The notes below the pieces were generated by a model. It did no database searches and was not told where the DNA came from. It saw only the letters and a list, made by a program, of their open reading frames with translations. This document shows positions 19,029 through 28,019 of a stretch of 64,000 nt of DNA, piece by piece. The stretch is from NVTR01 sp965237505 (GTDB taxonomy: Bacteria; Pseudomonadota; Alphaproteobacteria; Rhodobacterales; Rhodobacteraceae): positions 1,928,164-1,992,163 of the forward strand of contig CBDEFR010000009.1 of NCBI GenBank assembly GCA_965237505.1. The letters are read 5' to 3'. The first letter of the stretch is position 1. Each line of letters opens with the position of its first letter. The translations under genes and the position numbers were made by a program.

Positions 19029-19520
19029 CTAACAGCAACCGGCGGTCTGCGTCATGGGTTCGCCGCAGCAAGCCTGCATACTGACACCGGCCTTTCGGTC
19101 TTCCGCCGGTTTGCACTTGGCGCCAACTTCGTGAAGCAAAATCACCACGCGGTTCGGCTCTGCCATGACCGCGCCGATCGTATATCGCCGCAAACCGTCA
19201 TTGCCCGGTGCATACTCCACATATACTGGCGCATCAGCCAGGCCCGGCAGCTTTTTGGCAGAATGGTTTGCGATGCTTTTGAATTTTTGCAGGCTCATGT
19301 GCCGGCCACTCTGGCCATCCAGAAGTTGCAGATGTGTTTCGGTCCAGTCGTCCATCCGGCCACCGCAATCGATGCTCTGAATCGCCGCCAGCTTGAGTTC
19401 GGTGACGTGGAAACCGCCGCCGATCTCGCCTTGGCTGGTCTTGAATACGGTGTCGCCATTGGGGTTTGCCATTTCAAGCTCAGAAAGGATCTCGTTTAGA
19501 GTTGTCGTTGTAAGTGCCAT
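19029..19520 (-). CDS. DUF6428 family protein next to arsR
   Basis: 163 residues from ATG 19520 behind AAGGAGACC. The core GGGFHVTELKLAAIQSIDCGG and LQLLDGQSGRHMS match the DUF6428 family, which often sits beside arsR in Rhodobacterales. The C-terminus carries paired cysteines (QACCGEPM and a final GCC) that could bind a thiophilic metal or metalloid. It is transcribed divergently from arsR with a 46-bp shared control region, so probably ArsR-regulated. The biochemical function is not known. Confidence 0.8.
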   Translation of the reverse strand: MALTTTTLNEILSELEMANPNGDTVFKTSQGEIGGGFHVTELKLAAIQSIDCGGRMDDWTETHLQLLDGQSGRHMSLQKFKSIANHSAKKLPGLADAPVYVEYAPGNDGLRRYTIGAVMAEPNRVVILLHEVGAKCKPAEDRKAGVSMQACCGEPMTQTAGCC

Positions 19521-19540
19521 GTCGTAAGGTCTCCTTATAC

Positions 19541-19564
19541 TTCAATGTCTCAAGAGTTATTGAA
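19541..19564. promoter_or_regulatory. probable ArsR operator
   Basis: TTCAAT (19541-19546) and ATTGAA (19559-19564) form an inverted repeat with a 12-bp spacer in the 46-bp divergent gap. The site ends two bases before the arsR ATG. ArsR/SmtB repressors bind such imperfect palindromes over their own promoter, so it would control both arsR and the DUF6428 gene. Confidence 0.55.
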
Positions 19565-19566
19565 AT

Positions 19567-19893
19567 ATGAATGAAAGTCAAGTCATCAGGGCCCTGGCCG
19601 CACTTTCGCAGGAAACCCGGCTGCGGATACTAAGATACCTTGTAACCAAGGGAGCGACCGGCGCGTCAGCGGGCGAGATCGGGCAAGCTGTCGACGCGTC
19701 TTCATCACGCAGTTCATTTCACCTGTCAGCGCTGTCCAGAGCCGGATTGATTGTGTCGACGCGCCGGTCGCGCAGCATCATCTACCGGGTCGATTTCGGC
19801 GCGGTTGGCGCGATGATCGGTTATCTGGTCAGGGACTGCTGCAAAAGCCACGCAGATGTGATCGCCTGCTGCACCGATGTGGATTGCTGCTGA
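19567..19893 (+). CDS. arsR: ArsR/SmtB family metalloregulator
   Basis: 108 residues with a complete winged helix: LAALSQETRLRILRYLV, then SSSRSSFHLSALSRAGLIVSTRRSRSIIYRV. The usual CVCDL arsenic site in the recognition helix is absent. Instead the C-terminus has cysteine pairs at 91-92, 101-102 and 107-108, which resembles the C-terminal arsenite site known from Acidithiobacillus ArsR; metalloid specificity is inferred. No arsenite pump or reductase follows. An IS4-type element lies 46 bp downstream, with erpA (opposite strand) beyond it. Confidence 0.85.
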   Translation: MNESQVIRALAALSQETRLRILRYLVTKGATGASAGEIGQAVDASSSRSSFHLSALSRAGLIVSTRRSRSIIYRVDFGAVGAMIGYLVRDCCKSHADVIACCTDVDCC

Positions 19894-19939
19894 TTAATTG
19901 AGGCGCTTGCGCGCCGCGGGAAATTGATTGCGCCGAAGG

Positions 19940-21129
19940 CTTACCACCATTCAAAAAATCCAAACTTGCCATAATTTAGGGATTTTCTCATATCCTATGA
20001 AGCATCTGCGCAGGAACCGCAGGCCCTGTTTGAAGAGGGAGCAGAGTGATCTTCGGGTTTTGCGAATCCCCTTTTTTCGCCGCTTTCGGCGACTATTTGT
20101 TCATCTGCTGCGCCCGTTGAAACCGCCCAGTACATGGCTATTGCCATGACAAGGATAAGCCTTTCCAGTCGGTCTGGCTTTTTGATTTGGCTTTGCGCGA
20201 TGCCAAATCCACGGGTCTTGAAGTCCGAGAACATAGCTTCAATACCCCATCGCATTCCATAATCGAGAACCGTGCATTGTGAAGGCTTTGCATTCATAGC
20301 GATGATCCAGGGCTCAGGGTGACCATCGTCGTGCAATACTCCGATATTCGTAAACACACCTGATCCATAAAGTTCCGCGTTTATAAGCCCTTGCGGCATC
20401 AGCTCCCTGATTTCAATGCAAGACAGCTCGCCACCTTGGTGCTGCAAAGTCAGGTTGCCCTTCAGGCGAATACGATATCCCCAACCAGCGTCCTGACACC
20501 AATGGATTAACCTTTCTGTGTCATAAAATCGATCACCCGTTAACATGACATCAGCCCCTTCAGGCATCCAATCCTGAATGCTGTCCAGTAACTCTTTTTG
20601 GAGAGAAAACCCAATATTGCCTTTTGTCTTGCGCACGCGCCAAGCCACAGGCAAGGCGCGATCACGCATGCGCACTGACAGCATCAAGACTTCATGTCCG
20701 TCATTGATAGGGCTTTGATCCATCATCAAAACGATGGTCTCTCCGTTGGAGGCCAAACGGGTGAATACATCTCCAGCATAGGCCTGCATGATTTCCGCGC
20801 AATCAATGTGGGAATTGCTCAAAACACGGGAACCATACTGGTACCGATGATCTTTTGTGCCAATGTGACGCGGTAAAGTCGCCGATAATTCCATCAAATT
20901 CGCACTTCGCACATCAAGAACGATGCTCGAAAGCAGTGTAAGGCCTTCGCAGCGGGATTTATGAAACTTTGGAAGCCGCTCTATAAAATCAGCCTTGATA
21001 GCTTCGTTTACCCCAGAAAAACCCAATGAAACAACCATACAACATCTCCAATTCTATAACAGGAGACTCCTTGAATCACAGCATGTGGACAGATGGCAAG
21101 CTTAATTCGCTAAATTGAAGGGTGATAAG
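19940..21129 (-). mobile_element. IS4 family element, copy 1, complete
   Basis: 1190 bp. Ends CTTACCACCATTCAA and, inverted, CTTATCACCCTTCAA. Flanked by the 9-bp direct repeat CGCCGAAGG at 19931-19939 and 21130-21138, so a simple insertion between arsR and erpA. A truncated copy is at 62566-63449. Confidence 0.9.
19995..21038 (-). CDS. IS4 family transposase
   Basis: 347 residues, ATG 21038. Catalytic residues: Asp in IVLMMDQSPINDG, Asp in VMLTGDRFYDTERL, Glu in YGMRWGIEAMFSDFKTRGFG, which fits the Y-(2)-R-(3)-E-(6)-K pattern of IS4 transposases. The C-terminal tail is rich in charged and small residues. The gene is intact in this copy. Confidence 0.9.
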   Translation of the reverse strand: MVVSLGFSGVNEAIKADFIERLPKFHKSRCEGLTLLSSIVLDVRSANLMELSATLPRHIGTKDHRYQYGSRVLSNSHIDCAEIMQAYAGDVFTRLASNGETIVLMMDQSPINDGHEVLMLSVRMRDRALPVAWRVRKTKGNIGFSLQKELLDSIQDWMPEGADVMLTGDRFYDTERLIHWCQDAGWGYRIRLKGNLTLQHQGGELSCIEIRELMPQGLINAELYGSGVFTNIGVLHDDGHPEPWIIAMNAKPSQCTVLDYGMRWGIEAMFSDFKTRGFGIAQSQIKKPDRLERLILVMAIAMYWAVSTGAADEQIVAESGEKRGFAKPEDHSAPSSNRACGSCADAS

Positions 21130-21155
21130 CGCCGAAGGCGTTCAATTTGATTATG

Positions 21156-21488
21156 TTACATCGAAAACGACGTTCCGCAGCCGCAGCTGGATGTCGCGTT
21201 CGGATTATCGACCACAAATCGTGCGCCGATAATTTCGCGCGAAAAATCGATGATTGCGCCCCCCAGAAACGGCAGCGAAATCGAGTCGAGCACGACTTTT
21301 TGCCCGTCGCCTTCCAGGATCAGGTCATCGTCGGCCGGATCATCGAGCTTGATGTCATATTGAAATCCGGAACAGCCACCGCCTTCCACCGCGACGCGCA
21401 GCGCCTTGGCCTCACCTGTACTGGCGTTGATCTCGGCCAAGCGTGCAAAGGCACGCGCGGTGACTTGCGGGGGCAGGGTCAGGTCCAT
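21156..21488 (-). CDS. erpA: A-type iron-sulfur cluster carrier (ErpA/IscA family)
   Basis: 110 residues starting at ATG 21488 (MDLTLPPQ); three codons upstream there is only a weaker TTG. The three cluster-binding cysteines are present: one in GGGCSGFQYDI and two in the C-terminal SCGCGTSF. Such proteins receive Fe-S clusters from the SUF/ISC machinery and hand them to client enzymes. Whether this is ErpA or IscA/SufA cannot be settled from sequence alone. It is divergent from dgt; the IS4 element sits 26 bp past its stop. Confidence 0.88.
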   Translation of the reverse strand: MDLTLPPQVTARAFARLAEINASTGEAKALRVAVEGGGCSGFQYDIKLDDPADDDLILEGDGQKVVLDSISLPFLGGAIIDFSREIIGARFVVDNPNATSSCGCGTSFSM

Positions 21489-21569
21489 CAATCGCAACCA
21501 GACGTTTCATTTTTTACACAAAGCCAATATATGGGGGACGGGACGCAACGACAAGACAAGGCAGGAAAT

Positions 21570-22709
21570 ATGTGCAAACGCTATGCGTCCGATCCGGCGC
21601 AAAGCCGCGGGCGGCAGTTTGACGAAGTGATCAGCACGTTTCGCAGCCCGTTTCAGCGTGATCGGGACCGGATCATCCATTCCAGCGCCTTTCGGCGTCT
21701 GAAACACAAGACCCAGGTGTTTGTGGAACACGAGGGCGACTATTACCGTACCCGGCTGACCCACACGATCGAGGTGGCGCAGGTGGCGCGCACGATTGCC
21801 GGGGCTTTGGGGCTGAACCAGGAACTGGCCGAGGCGGTGGCGCTGGCCCATGATCTGGGGCATCCGCCGTTTGGACACACCGGTGAAGATGCTTTGTGCG
21901 TTCTGATGGCGCCTTACGGTGGGTTTGACCATAATGCCCAAGCTATTCGCATTCTGACCCGGCTGGAGCGGCATTACGCGGATTTTGACGGGCTGAACCT
22001 GAGCTGGGAGACGCTGGAGGGGATTGCCAAGCATAATGGGCCGGTGACGGGAGACATTCCCTATGCACTGGCGGAATTCAACGGCGTCTATGATCTGGAA
22101 CTGGACACCTACGGCAGCGCCGAGGCGCAAGTGGCGGCGTTTTCCGATGATGTGGCGTATAACCACCATGATCTGCATGACGGGCTGCGGGCCGGGCTGT
22201 TTGACGAGGCCGATCTGATGGAATTGCCAGTGACGGGCCCGGCATTTGCTGAAGTTGACCGGCTGTATCCGGGGCTTGAGGGCATGCGGCGGCGCCATGA
22301 AGCGCTGCGCCGGGTGTTCGGGGTGATGGTCGAGGATGTGATCGCCATTGCGCGGTCGCGTCTGCAGGCGGCCGATCCGAAATCGGTGGATGATATTCGT
22401 GCATTGGGTAAGCCGATGATCCGGTTTTCAAAAAAGCTGTTCATGGAGCTCAAGGCGATCAAGGGGTTTCTGTTTCAGCGCATGTATCGCGCCCCAAGCG
22501 TGATGGCGGAGCGCGCCCGGGTGACGCGGGTGATCGAAGAGCTGTTTCCGCTCTATATGTCGCGCCCTGATCAATTGCCAAGCGAGTGGCGCGCGGATGT
22601 GGACGGCGCGGCGGGCGAAACGGCGCTGGCGCGGATTGTGCTGGACTATGTGGCCGGGATGACCGACCGGTTTGCGTTGCAGGAGCACGGGCGGTTGCAG
22701 GGCGATTGA
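21570..22709 (+). CDS. dgt: deoxyguanosinetriphosphate triphosphohydrolase-like protein
   Basis: 379 residues from ATG 21570, preceded by GGCAGGAA; the frame is open far upstream but those codons overlap erpA and look random. HD-domain metal ligands are seen in RTRLTHTIEVAQVART and AHDLGHPPFGHTGE, with the second half of the fold in GGFDHNAQAIR and DDVAYNHHDLHDGL. The family hydrolyses dNTPs to nucleoside and triphosphate, and affects nucleotide pools and replication. Its position directly upstream of argS is common in Rhodobacterales. No frameshift. Confidence 0.92.
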   Translation: MCKRYASDPAQSRGRQFDEVISTFRSPFQRDRDRIIHSSAFRRLKHKTQVFVEHEGDYYRTRLTHTIEVAQVARTIAGALGLNQELAEAVALAHDLGHPPFGHTGEDALCVLMAPYGGFDHNAQAIRILTRLERHYADFDGLNLSWETLEGIAKHNGPVTGDIPYALAEFNGVYDLELDTYGSAEAQVAAFSDDVAYNHHDLHDGLRAGLFDEADLMELPVTGPAFAEVDRLYPGLEGMRRRHEALRRVFGVMVEDVIAIARSRLQAADPKSVDDIRALGKPMIRFSKKLFMELKAIKGFLFQRMYRAPSVMAERARVTRVIEELFPLYMSRPDQLPSEWRADVDGAAGETALARIVLDYVAGMTDRFALQEHGRLQGD

Positions 22710-22730
22710 GTTATCCGGATTAGGAATTTT

Positions 22731-22749
22731 GCGCCGTCTTTGACGGCGC
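22731..22749 (+). terminator. perfect 8-bp hairpin after dgt
   Basis: GCGCCGTC (22731-22738) pairs with GACGGCGC (22742-22749) around TTT, 21 bp past the dgt stop. T residues precede rather than follow it, so termination is plausible but not proven. Confidence 0.4.
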
Positions 22750-22750
22750 G

Positions 22751-22780
22751 CCGTCGGCGAGAGTATTTCTGCCAAGAAGA
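22751..22780 (+). repeat. dispersed intergenic motif, copy c
   Basis: GGCGAGAGTATTTCTGCCAA followed by GAAGA, placed right behind the dgt hairpin. It resembles the copies at 11614-11642 and 31548-31578. Confidence 0.45.
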
Positions 22781-22845
22781 CGCGGTGGCGTTGACCTTGA
22801 CCGGTTGCGTGCTACACCCGCGCGAACAGTTTTGGGAACGTCGAG

Positions 22846-24570
22846 ATGAACGTTTTTGCCGATATTCGCGCTGCCGTGATCGCAGGCCTAGACGCAATGG
22901 TGGCCGAGGGCGCGTTGCCGGACGGGCTGGACTTGGGCAATGTAAGTGTTGAGCCGCCGCGTGATGCTGCACATGGCGACATGGCAACCAATGCGGCGAT
23001 GGTTTTGGCCAAGACTGCCGGGTCAACGCCGCGCGGCATCGCTGAAGACTTGGCGGCCCGGCTTGCCAAAGACACGCGGATTGACAGCGCCGAAGTGGCC
23101 GGGCCGGGGTTTATCAATCTGCGCCTTGCGGGCGGTATCTGGCAGGATGTGGTGAGCGCGGTGCTGGCGGCGGATGCTGACTTTGGCCGTTCGGGCCTGG
23201 GGGCCGGGCAGCGGGTGAATGTCGAATTTGTTTCGGCCAACCCGACCGGCCCATTGCACGTCGGCCACACCCGTGGCGCGGTGTTTGGCGACGCGTTGGC
23301 GAGCCTGCTGGATTTCGTCGGCTACGCGGTCACGCGCGAATATTACATCAATGACGGCGGTGCGCAGGTCGATGTGCTGGCGCGCTCGGTCTATGAACGC
23401 TATCGCGAGGCCTGTGGGCTGAGCCCGGAAATTGCCGAAGGGTTGTATCCCGGTGATTATCTGGTGGTGGTGGGCGCGGCGCTGAAGGACAAATACGGTA
23501 ATGGCCTGATCGACCAGCCAGAACGTGTCTGGCTGAACGGTGTGCGCGAATTTGCCACGGCTGCGATGATGGATCTGATCCGCGACGATCTTGCAGCCCT
23601 GGGGATCAGCATGGATCAATTTTTCAGCGAAAAATCGCTCTATGGGTCGGGGTCAATTGAAGCAGCACTCAAGGCGCTGGATGATCGGGACTTGATTTAC
23701 GACGGTGTGCTTGAGCCGCCCAAGGGCAAGTTGCCAGACGATTGGGAGCCGCGCGAGCAGACCTTGTTCCGTTCAACCAGGCTTGGCGATGACGTTGACC
23801 GGCCGGTGAAAAAATCTGACGGCTCATGGACCTATTTTGCGCCCGACATTGCCTATCATCATGACAAGGTCAGCCGTGGCTTTGATCAGTTGATCGATGT
23901 GTTCGGCGCCGATCACGGCGGTTACGTCAAACGGCTGAAAGCGGTGGTGAGCGCGTTCAGCGACGGCAAAGTGCCGCTTGATGTCAAGCTGACGCAACTG
24001 GTGCGGCTGTACAAGGATGGACAACCCTACAAGATGTCCAAACGGGTCGGCAATTTCGTGACCCTGCGTGATGTTGTCGATCAGGTCGGCGCCGATGTGA
24101 CGCGCTTTGTAATGTTGACGCGCAGGAACGACGCGCCGCTGGATTTTGATTTTGACAAGGTGCTGGAGCAGTCCAGGGACAACCCGGTGTTTTACGTGCA
24201 ATACGCCCACGCCCGGGTGTGTTCGATGCTGCGCAAAGCGAATGAACGCAAAATCGCCCTGAGCGATCGCGCGCATCTGGAGGATGCGGCCGAGTTCGCG
24301 GTGGCAAAAAAACTTGCTGAATGGCCGCGTCTGGTCGAGATTGCGGCGCGCAGTCACGAGCCGCACCGGGTGGCATTTTACCTGTATGATCTGGCCAGCG
24401 AGTTTCATGCGCTGTGGAACCGTGGCAACGACAATCCGCGCATTCGCTTCCTGCAGGACGGCGACGCGGCCGCCTCGGCTGCGAAAATCGCCCTGCCGAG
24501 GGCGGTAGCCGTTGTTATTTCTGCCGGTCTTGGTATCCTGGGAGTAACCCCGGCCACGGAAATGCGCTGA
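22846..24570 (+). CDS. argS: arginyl-tRNA synthetase
   Basis: 574 residues, class I synthetase that charges tRNA-Arg. HIGH-type motif in PTGPLHVGHTRG, KMSK-type motif in YKMSKRVGNF, N-terminal additional domain before it, and the C-terminal all-helical anticodon-binding (DALR) domain ending GILGVTPATEMR. ATG 22846 follows GTCGAGATG with a weak site. It leads the argS–SPOR–nagZ–scpA–scpB run, whose last four genes are tightly packed. The gene is intact. Confidence 0.96.
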   Translation: MNVFADIRAAVIAGLDAMVAEGALPDGLDLGNVSVEPPRDAAHGDMATNAAMVLAKTAGSTPRGIAEDLAARLAKDTRIDSAEVAGPGFINLRLAGGIWQDVVSAVLAADADFGRSGLGAGQRVNVEFVSANPTGPLHVGHTRGAVFGDALASLLDFVGYAVTREYYINDGGAQVDVLARSVYERYREACGLSPEIAEGLYPGDYLVVVGAALKDKYGNGLIDQPERVWLNGVREFATAAMMDLIRDDLAALGISMDQFFSEKSLYGSGSIEAALKALDDRDLIYDGVLEPPKGKLPDDWEPREQTLFRSTRLGDDVDRPVKKSDGSWTYFAPDIAYHHDKVSRGFDQLIDVFGADHGGYVKRLKAVVSAFSDGKVPLDVKLTQLVRLYKDGQPYKMSKRVGNFVTLRDVVDQVGADVTRFVMLTRRNDAPLDFDFDKVLEQSRDNPVFYVQYAHARVCSMLRKANERKIALSDRAHLEDAAEFAVAKKLAEWPRLVEIAARSHEPHRVAFYLYDLASEFHALWNRGNDNPRIRFLQDGDAAASAAKIALPRAVAVVISAGLGILGVTPATEMR

Positions 24571-24668
24571 CAAACCGGCGCTGCCGAAATGATCCGGGGG
24601 AGGCAGAGGCAGATTAGCCGCGCGGGTGAGCACGCGGGTGAACACCTGACGGCGGGCAGTGAGGCAAA

Positions 24669-25586
24669 ATGGCGGACATTAAATATGGTGATGCCGTGGG
24701 CGGGGCGACCCCCACGCGCGCGGTGAACATGGTTGCGGTGATCAACTGGCTTGGAGCGATTGTATCGCTTAGCCTGATCGCGGGACTGGGGTATTGGGGC
24801 TATCAGTTGATTGTGCGCGACGTCTCTGGCGTGCCGGTGGTGCGGGCGCTGGAAGGCCCGATGCGGGTGGCTCCGGATGATCCGGGCGGGCTTGACGCCC
24901 AGCACCAGGGTCTGGCGGTGAACACCATCGCCGCTGTGGGCGAGGCCGAAGCACCGGCGGACCGGTTGGTCTTGGCGCCAAAGCCGACGGCGCTGGCATC
25001 TGAAGACCAGACCAGAGCGGCGTTAAGCGCGGTGCAAACTGATGATAAGGGCGGCGAACCTACCGCGCTGACCAACACAGCCGAGGCCGTTGAGCCGGAA
25101 ATAATGGATCAGGCCAGCCTGATCGATGCCGCGTTGCGACAAGCGCAAGACACATCGGCGGTTTTGGCGGTGACTGGTCCGCCGAGCGACGTCATCGCCG
25201 CACACATCGCCGGCGTTTCACGGTCGTTGCGCCCGATACTGCGGCCGCCAGCGATCTTGGCGTCACTGACAGCGGCACCGGCGGCAAGTTCGCAACCATC
25301 CGGTGTTCGCACCATCGACCCTGACCAAATTCCGGTCGGTACCCGGTTGGTGCAACTGGGGGCGTTTGAGACCGCAGAGATCGCGGCGCAGGAATGGCTG
25401 CGGCTGGCGGCGCGCTTTGATGACTTCATGGCCGAAAAATCCCGCGTCATCCAGCAGGCGCAATCGGGCGGCAAGGTATTTTACCGGCTGCGCGCGCATG
25501 GCTTTGAAGACTTGTCGGATGCGCGCCGGTTCTGTTCGGCCTTGCTTGCGGGGAGGGCCAACTGCATCCCGGTCGTCACCCGGTAA
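24669..25586 (+). CDS. SPOR-domain membrane protein
   Basis: 305 residues. A short cytoplasmic N-terminus is followed by one membrane segment (about residues 24-47, INWLGAIVSLSLIAGLGYWG), a long Ala/Pro/Glu-rich periplasmic linker, and a C-terminal SPOR domain (about 220-305; GTRLVQLGAFETAEIAAQEW and the end RFCSALLAGRANCIPV). SPOR domains bind denuded septal peptidoglycan glycans. Immediately followed by nagZ with zero spacing, so a peptidoglycan-linked role and co-translation are likely. Confidence 0.85.
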   Translation: MADIKYGDAVGGATPTRAVNMVAVINWLGAIVSLSLIAGLGYWGYQLIVRDVSGVPVVRALEGPMRVAPDDPGGLDAQHQGLAVNTIAAVGEAEAPADRLVLAPKPTALASEDQTRAALSAVQTDDKGGEPTALTNTAEAVEPEIMDQASLIDAALRQAQDTSAVLAVTGPPSDVIAAHIAGVSRSLRPILRPPAILASLTAAPAASSQPSGVRTIDPDQIPVGTRLVQLGAFETAEIAAQEWLRLAARFDDFMAEKSRVIQQAQSGGKVFYRLRAHGFEDLSDARRFCSALLAGRANCIPVVTR

Positions 25587-26591
25587 ATGGGCCAAGGCGC
25601 CTATATCCTTGGCTGCGAGGGTGTACGCCTGAGCGCTGAGGAAAAAGCGTTCTTTTCCCAGGCGCAGCCCTGGGGGTTTGTCCTGTTCGCCCGCAATGTG
25701 GCCACGCCCGAGCAATTGCGTGCCCTGACCAGCGAACTGCGTGCAGCCGCGAGCCGGGATGCGCCGGTACTGGTGGATCAGGAAGGTGGCCGGGTGCAGC
25801 GCCTGCGTCCGCCGCACTGGCGCGACTGGACGGCGCCGCTTGATCAGGTCGCGGCGGCGGGCGCGGCGGCAGAACGCATGATATGGCTGCGCTACCGGAT
25901 CATCGCCGAAGAACTGCGCGGCGTCGGGATTGACAGCAATTGTGCGCCGATGCTCGATATTGCGGGCGCGATCACGCACCCGTTTCTGCGAAATCGCTGT
26001 TACGGACACAACGCCATGGATGTCACCCAACGGGCCGCGGCGGTTGCTGCCGGGCTAATTGCAGGCGGCGTGCTGCCGGTGATGAAACATATTCCGGGGC
26101 ATGGGCGCACGGTTACGGACAGCCATTTGCACCTGCCGACCAGCGATGCGTCACTGGCCGAGTTGCAAGCCACCGATTTTGCCCCATTCAGGGCGCTGGC
26201 GCATCTGCCGATGGCACTGACTGCGCATATGGTGTTTTCGGCGATCGATCTGCGCCCGGTCACGACCTCTGACACGATGATCGCGCTGATCCGCAACGAC
26301 ATCGGCTTTGATGGCCTGCTGATCACCGACGATCTGTCGATGGAGGCTTTGCTGGGGCCGGTGACTGATCGCACCTGCGCCGCACTGGCTGCCGGCTGCG
26401 ATGTGGTTCTGCATTGCACCGGCGATTTGCGCGAAATGCGCGCGGTGGCCGAAGCGGCGGGCATGATGCCAGAGCCCGCACAGGCGCGCGCTGACGCAGC
26501 GCTGGCGGCGCGTCAACCGATTGAGTCGATTGACATCGCTGCAGCCGAGGCCGAACTTCAGGCGATCTTAAAAGGCCGCGCCTATGTCTGA
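25587..26591 (+). CDS. nagZ: beta-N-acetylhexosaminidase of peptidoglycan recycling
   Basis: 334 residues, glycoside hydrolase family 3. The loop KHIPGHGRTVTDSHLHLP carries the Asp-His pair specific to NagZ; LVDQEGGRVQRLRPP and LLITDDLSMEALLG with the nucleophile Asp are present. It removes GlcNAc from 1,6-anhydro-muropeptides in the cytoplasm. It starts directly after the SPOR gene stop (25584-25586) and overlaps scpA by 8 bp, so it is part of one operon. Confidence 0.93.
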   Translation: MGQGAYILGCEGVRLSAEEKAFFSQAQPWGFVLFARNVATPEQLRALTSELRAAASRDAPVLVDQEGGRVQRLRPPHWRDWTAPLDQVAAAGAAAERMIWLRYRIIAEELRGVGIDSNCAPMLDIAGAITHPFLRNRCYGHNAMDVTQRAAAVAAGLIAGGVLPVMKHIPGHGRTVTDSHLHLPTSDASLAELQATDFAPFRALAHLPMALTAHMVFSAIDLRPVTTSDTMIALIRNDIGFDGLLITDDLSMEALLGPVTDRTCAALAAGCDVVLHCTGDLREMRAVAEAAGMMPEPAQARADAALAARQPIESIDIAAAEAELQAILKGRAYV

Positions 26592-27372
26592 CAACGTGCT
26601 CGTATTTAGCGAAGATCCGGTCGGCTCGCGGCTGGCGGCAGAGGCGCTGATTGTCGATGTCGATGGCTTTGAGGGGCCGCTGGACCTGCTGTTGATGCTG
26701 TCGCGCACGCAAAAGGTCGATCTGCGCAAAATCTCTGTTCTGCAGCTTGCGGTTCAGTATTTGGCGTTTATCGAGGAGGCCAAGACTCTGCGCATCGAGC
26801 TGGCGGCGGATTATCTGGTGATGGCGGCCTGGCTGGCGTTTCTGAAATCGCGGCTGCTGCTGCCGCCTGAGGCGGGCAACGAGGGACCGTCGGGCGATGA
26901 GCTGGCCGCGCATCTGGCGTTTCAGCTGGAACGTTTGCAGGCGATGCGCGAAGCAGCTGCACACATCATGGCGCGCGATCAGCTGGGGCGCGATTTCTTT
27001 GCGCGCGGCCTTGTCGAAGATGTGACCAGAGTGCGTCGCATCAGCCGGACTGCGACGCTGCTTGATCTGATGCAGGCTTATGCGCGGATCCGCACGCGCG
27101 ACGATTTTCGGCCCTACACAATGGAGCGCGACCGGATCCTGACGATGGAACAGGCGCTGGAACGGATGCGAATGCTGATCGGGTTTGCCGATGACTGGAC
27201 CGATCTGATCAGCTATCTGCCGGACGGCTGGAGCGCTGATCCGGCGCGGCGACGCTCGGCCACCGCGTCAACTTTTGCGGCATCGCTTGAACTGGCCAAG
27301 ACCGGCACCATTGAGTTGCGCCAGAGCGAAGTTTTTTCGCCGATACAGATACGGAAGAAGACGCATGATTGA
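26584..27372 (+). CDS. scpA: segregation and condensation protein A (kleisin)
   Basis: 262 residues. DVDGFEGPLDLLLMLSRTQKVDL near the N-terminus is the hallmark of ScpA, followed by LAADYLVMAAWLAFLKSRLLLP. ScpA bridges the SMC ATPase heads and binds ScpB in chromosome condensation. It overlaps nagZ upstream and scpB downstream by 8 bp each, indicating translational coupling. Confidence 0.94.
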   Translation: MSDNVLVFSEDPVGSRLAAEALIVDVDGFEGPLDLLLMLSRTQKVDLRKISVLQLAVQYLAFIEEAKTLRIELAADYLVMAAWLAFLKSRLLLPPEAGNEGPSGDELAAHLAFQLERLQAMREAAAHIMARDQLGRDFFARGLVEDVTRVRRISRTATLLDLMQAYARIRTRDDFRPYTMERDRILTMEQALERMRMLIGFADDWTDLISYLPDGWSADPARRRSATASTFAASLELAKTGTIELRQSEVFSPIQIRKKTHD

Positions 27373-27997
27373 ACAAGACGACGAAAGCCTGTTTGAAGCG
27401 CCGCCCATGAGCGAGCAGGAACGGATGGTAGAGGCCATTCTGTTTGCCACGGCAGGCGCGATCACAGTGCCTGATTTGAACGCCCGTATGCCGCACGGCG
27501 CGGATGCGGCGCAAGCGCTGGCGCTGTTGCAAAAACGCTATGCGGGCCGCGGTGTGCAGGTGGTGAAGGTCGGTGATACCTGGGCGATTCGCACGGCAGC
27601 CGATCTTGGGTTCCTCATGCAAAAGGAAACGGTCGAGATCCGCAAATTGTCGCGCGCCGCCAACGAAACGCTGGCCATCGTCGCCTATCACCAACCGGTC
27701 ACCCGCGCCGAAATCGAAGAAATACGCGGAGTGTCGGTTAGCCGGGGCACAGTGGACATGCTGCTGGAACTGGAATGGGTCCGGTTCGGCCGGCGCCGGA
27801 TGACGCCCGGACGCCCTGTGACTTACGTTGTGACGCAGAATTTCCTGGATCATTTCGGGCTGGAGAGCGCGCGTGATCTGCCGGGTCTGAAAGAACTGCG
27901 CGCCGCCGGCCTTCTGGAAAACCGGCCCCCACCCGGGGCGGAGCCGCCCGATGGCGCCGCCGAAGAAGACCAAAGCGACATGTTTGAGGACGACTGA
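27365..27997 (+). CDS. scpB: segregation and condensation protein B
   Basis: 210 residues from ATG 27365 (MIEQDDESLFEAP); the upstream extension overlaps scpA and is not needed. Two winged-helix domains are visible: QERMVEAILFATAGAITVPDL and AANETLAIVAYHQPVTRAEIEEIRG, then GRPVTYVVTQNFLDHFGL. It dimerises and binds ScpA within the SMC complex. The tail is acidic and proline-rich. Confidence 0.94.
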   Translation: MIEQDDESLFEAPPMSEQERMVEAILFATAGAITVPDLNARMPHGADAAQALALLQKRYAGRGVQVVKVGDTWAIRTAADLGFLMQKETVEIRKLSRAANETLAIVAYHQPVTRAEIEEIRGVSVSRGTVDMLLELEWVRFGRRRMTPGRPVTYVVTQNFLDHFGLESARDLPGLKELRAAGLLENRPPPGAEPPDGAAEEDQSDMFEDD

Positions 27998-28019
27998 GAC
28001 CGCCAAGGAGGGTCATCAG

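Noticed and set aside
21147..21569. N-terminal extension of dgt by about 140 residues
   Set aside because: It overlaps the erpA gene on the other strand and the dgt family starts at the MCKRYASDP region with a good upstream site at 21570.
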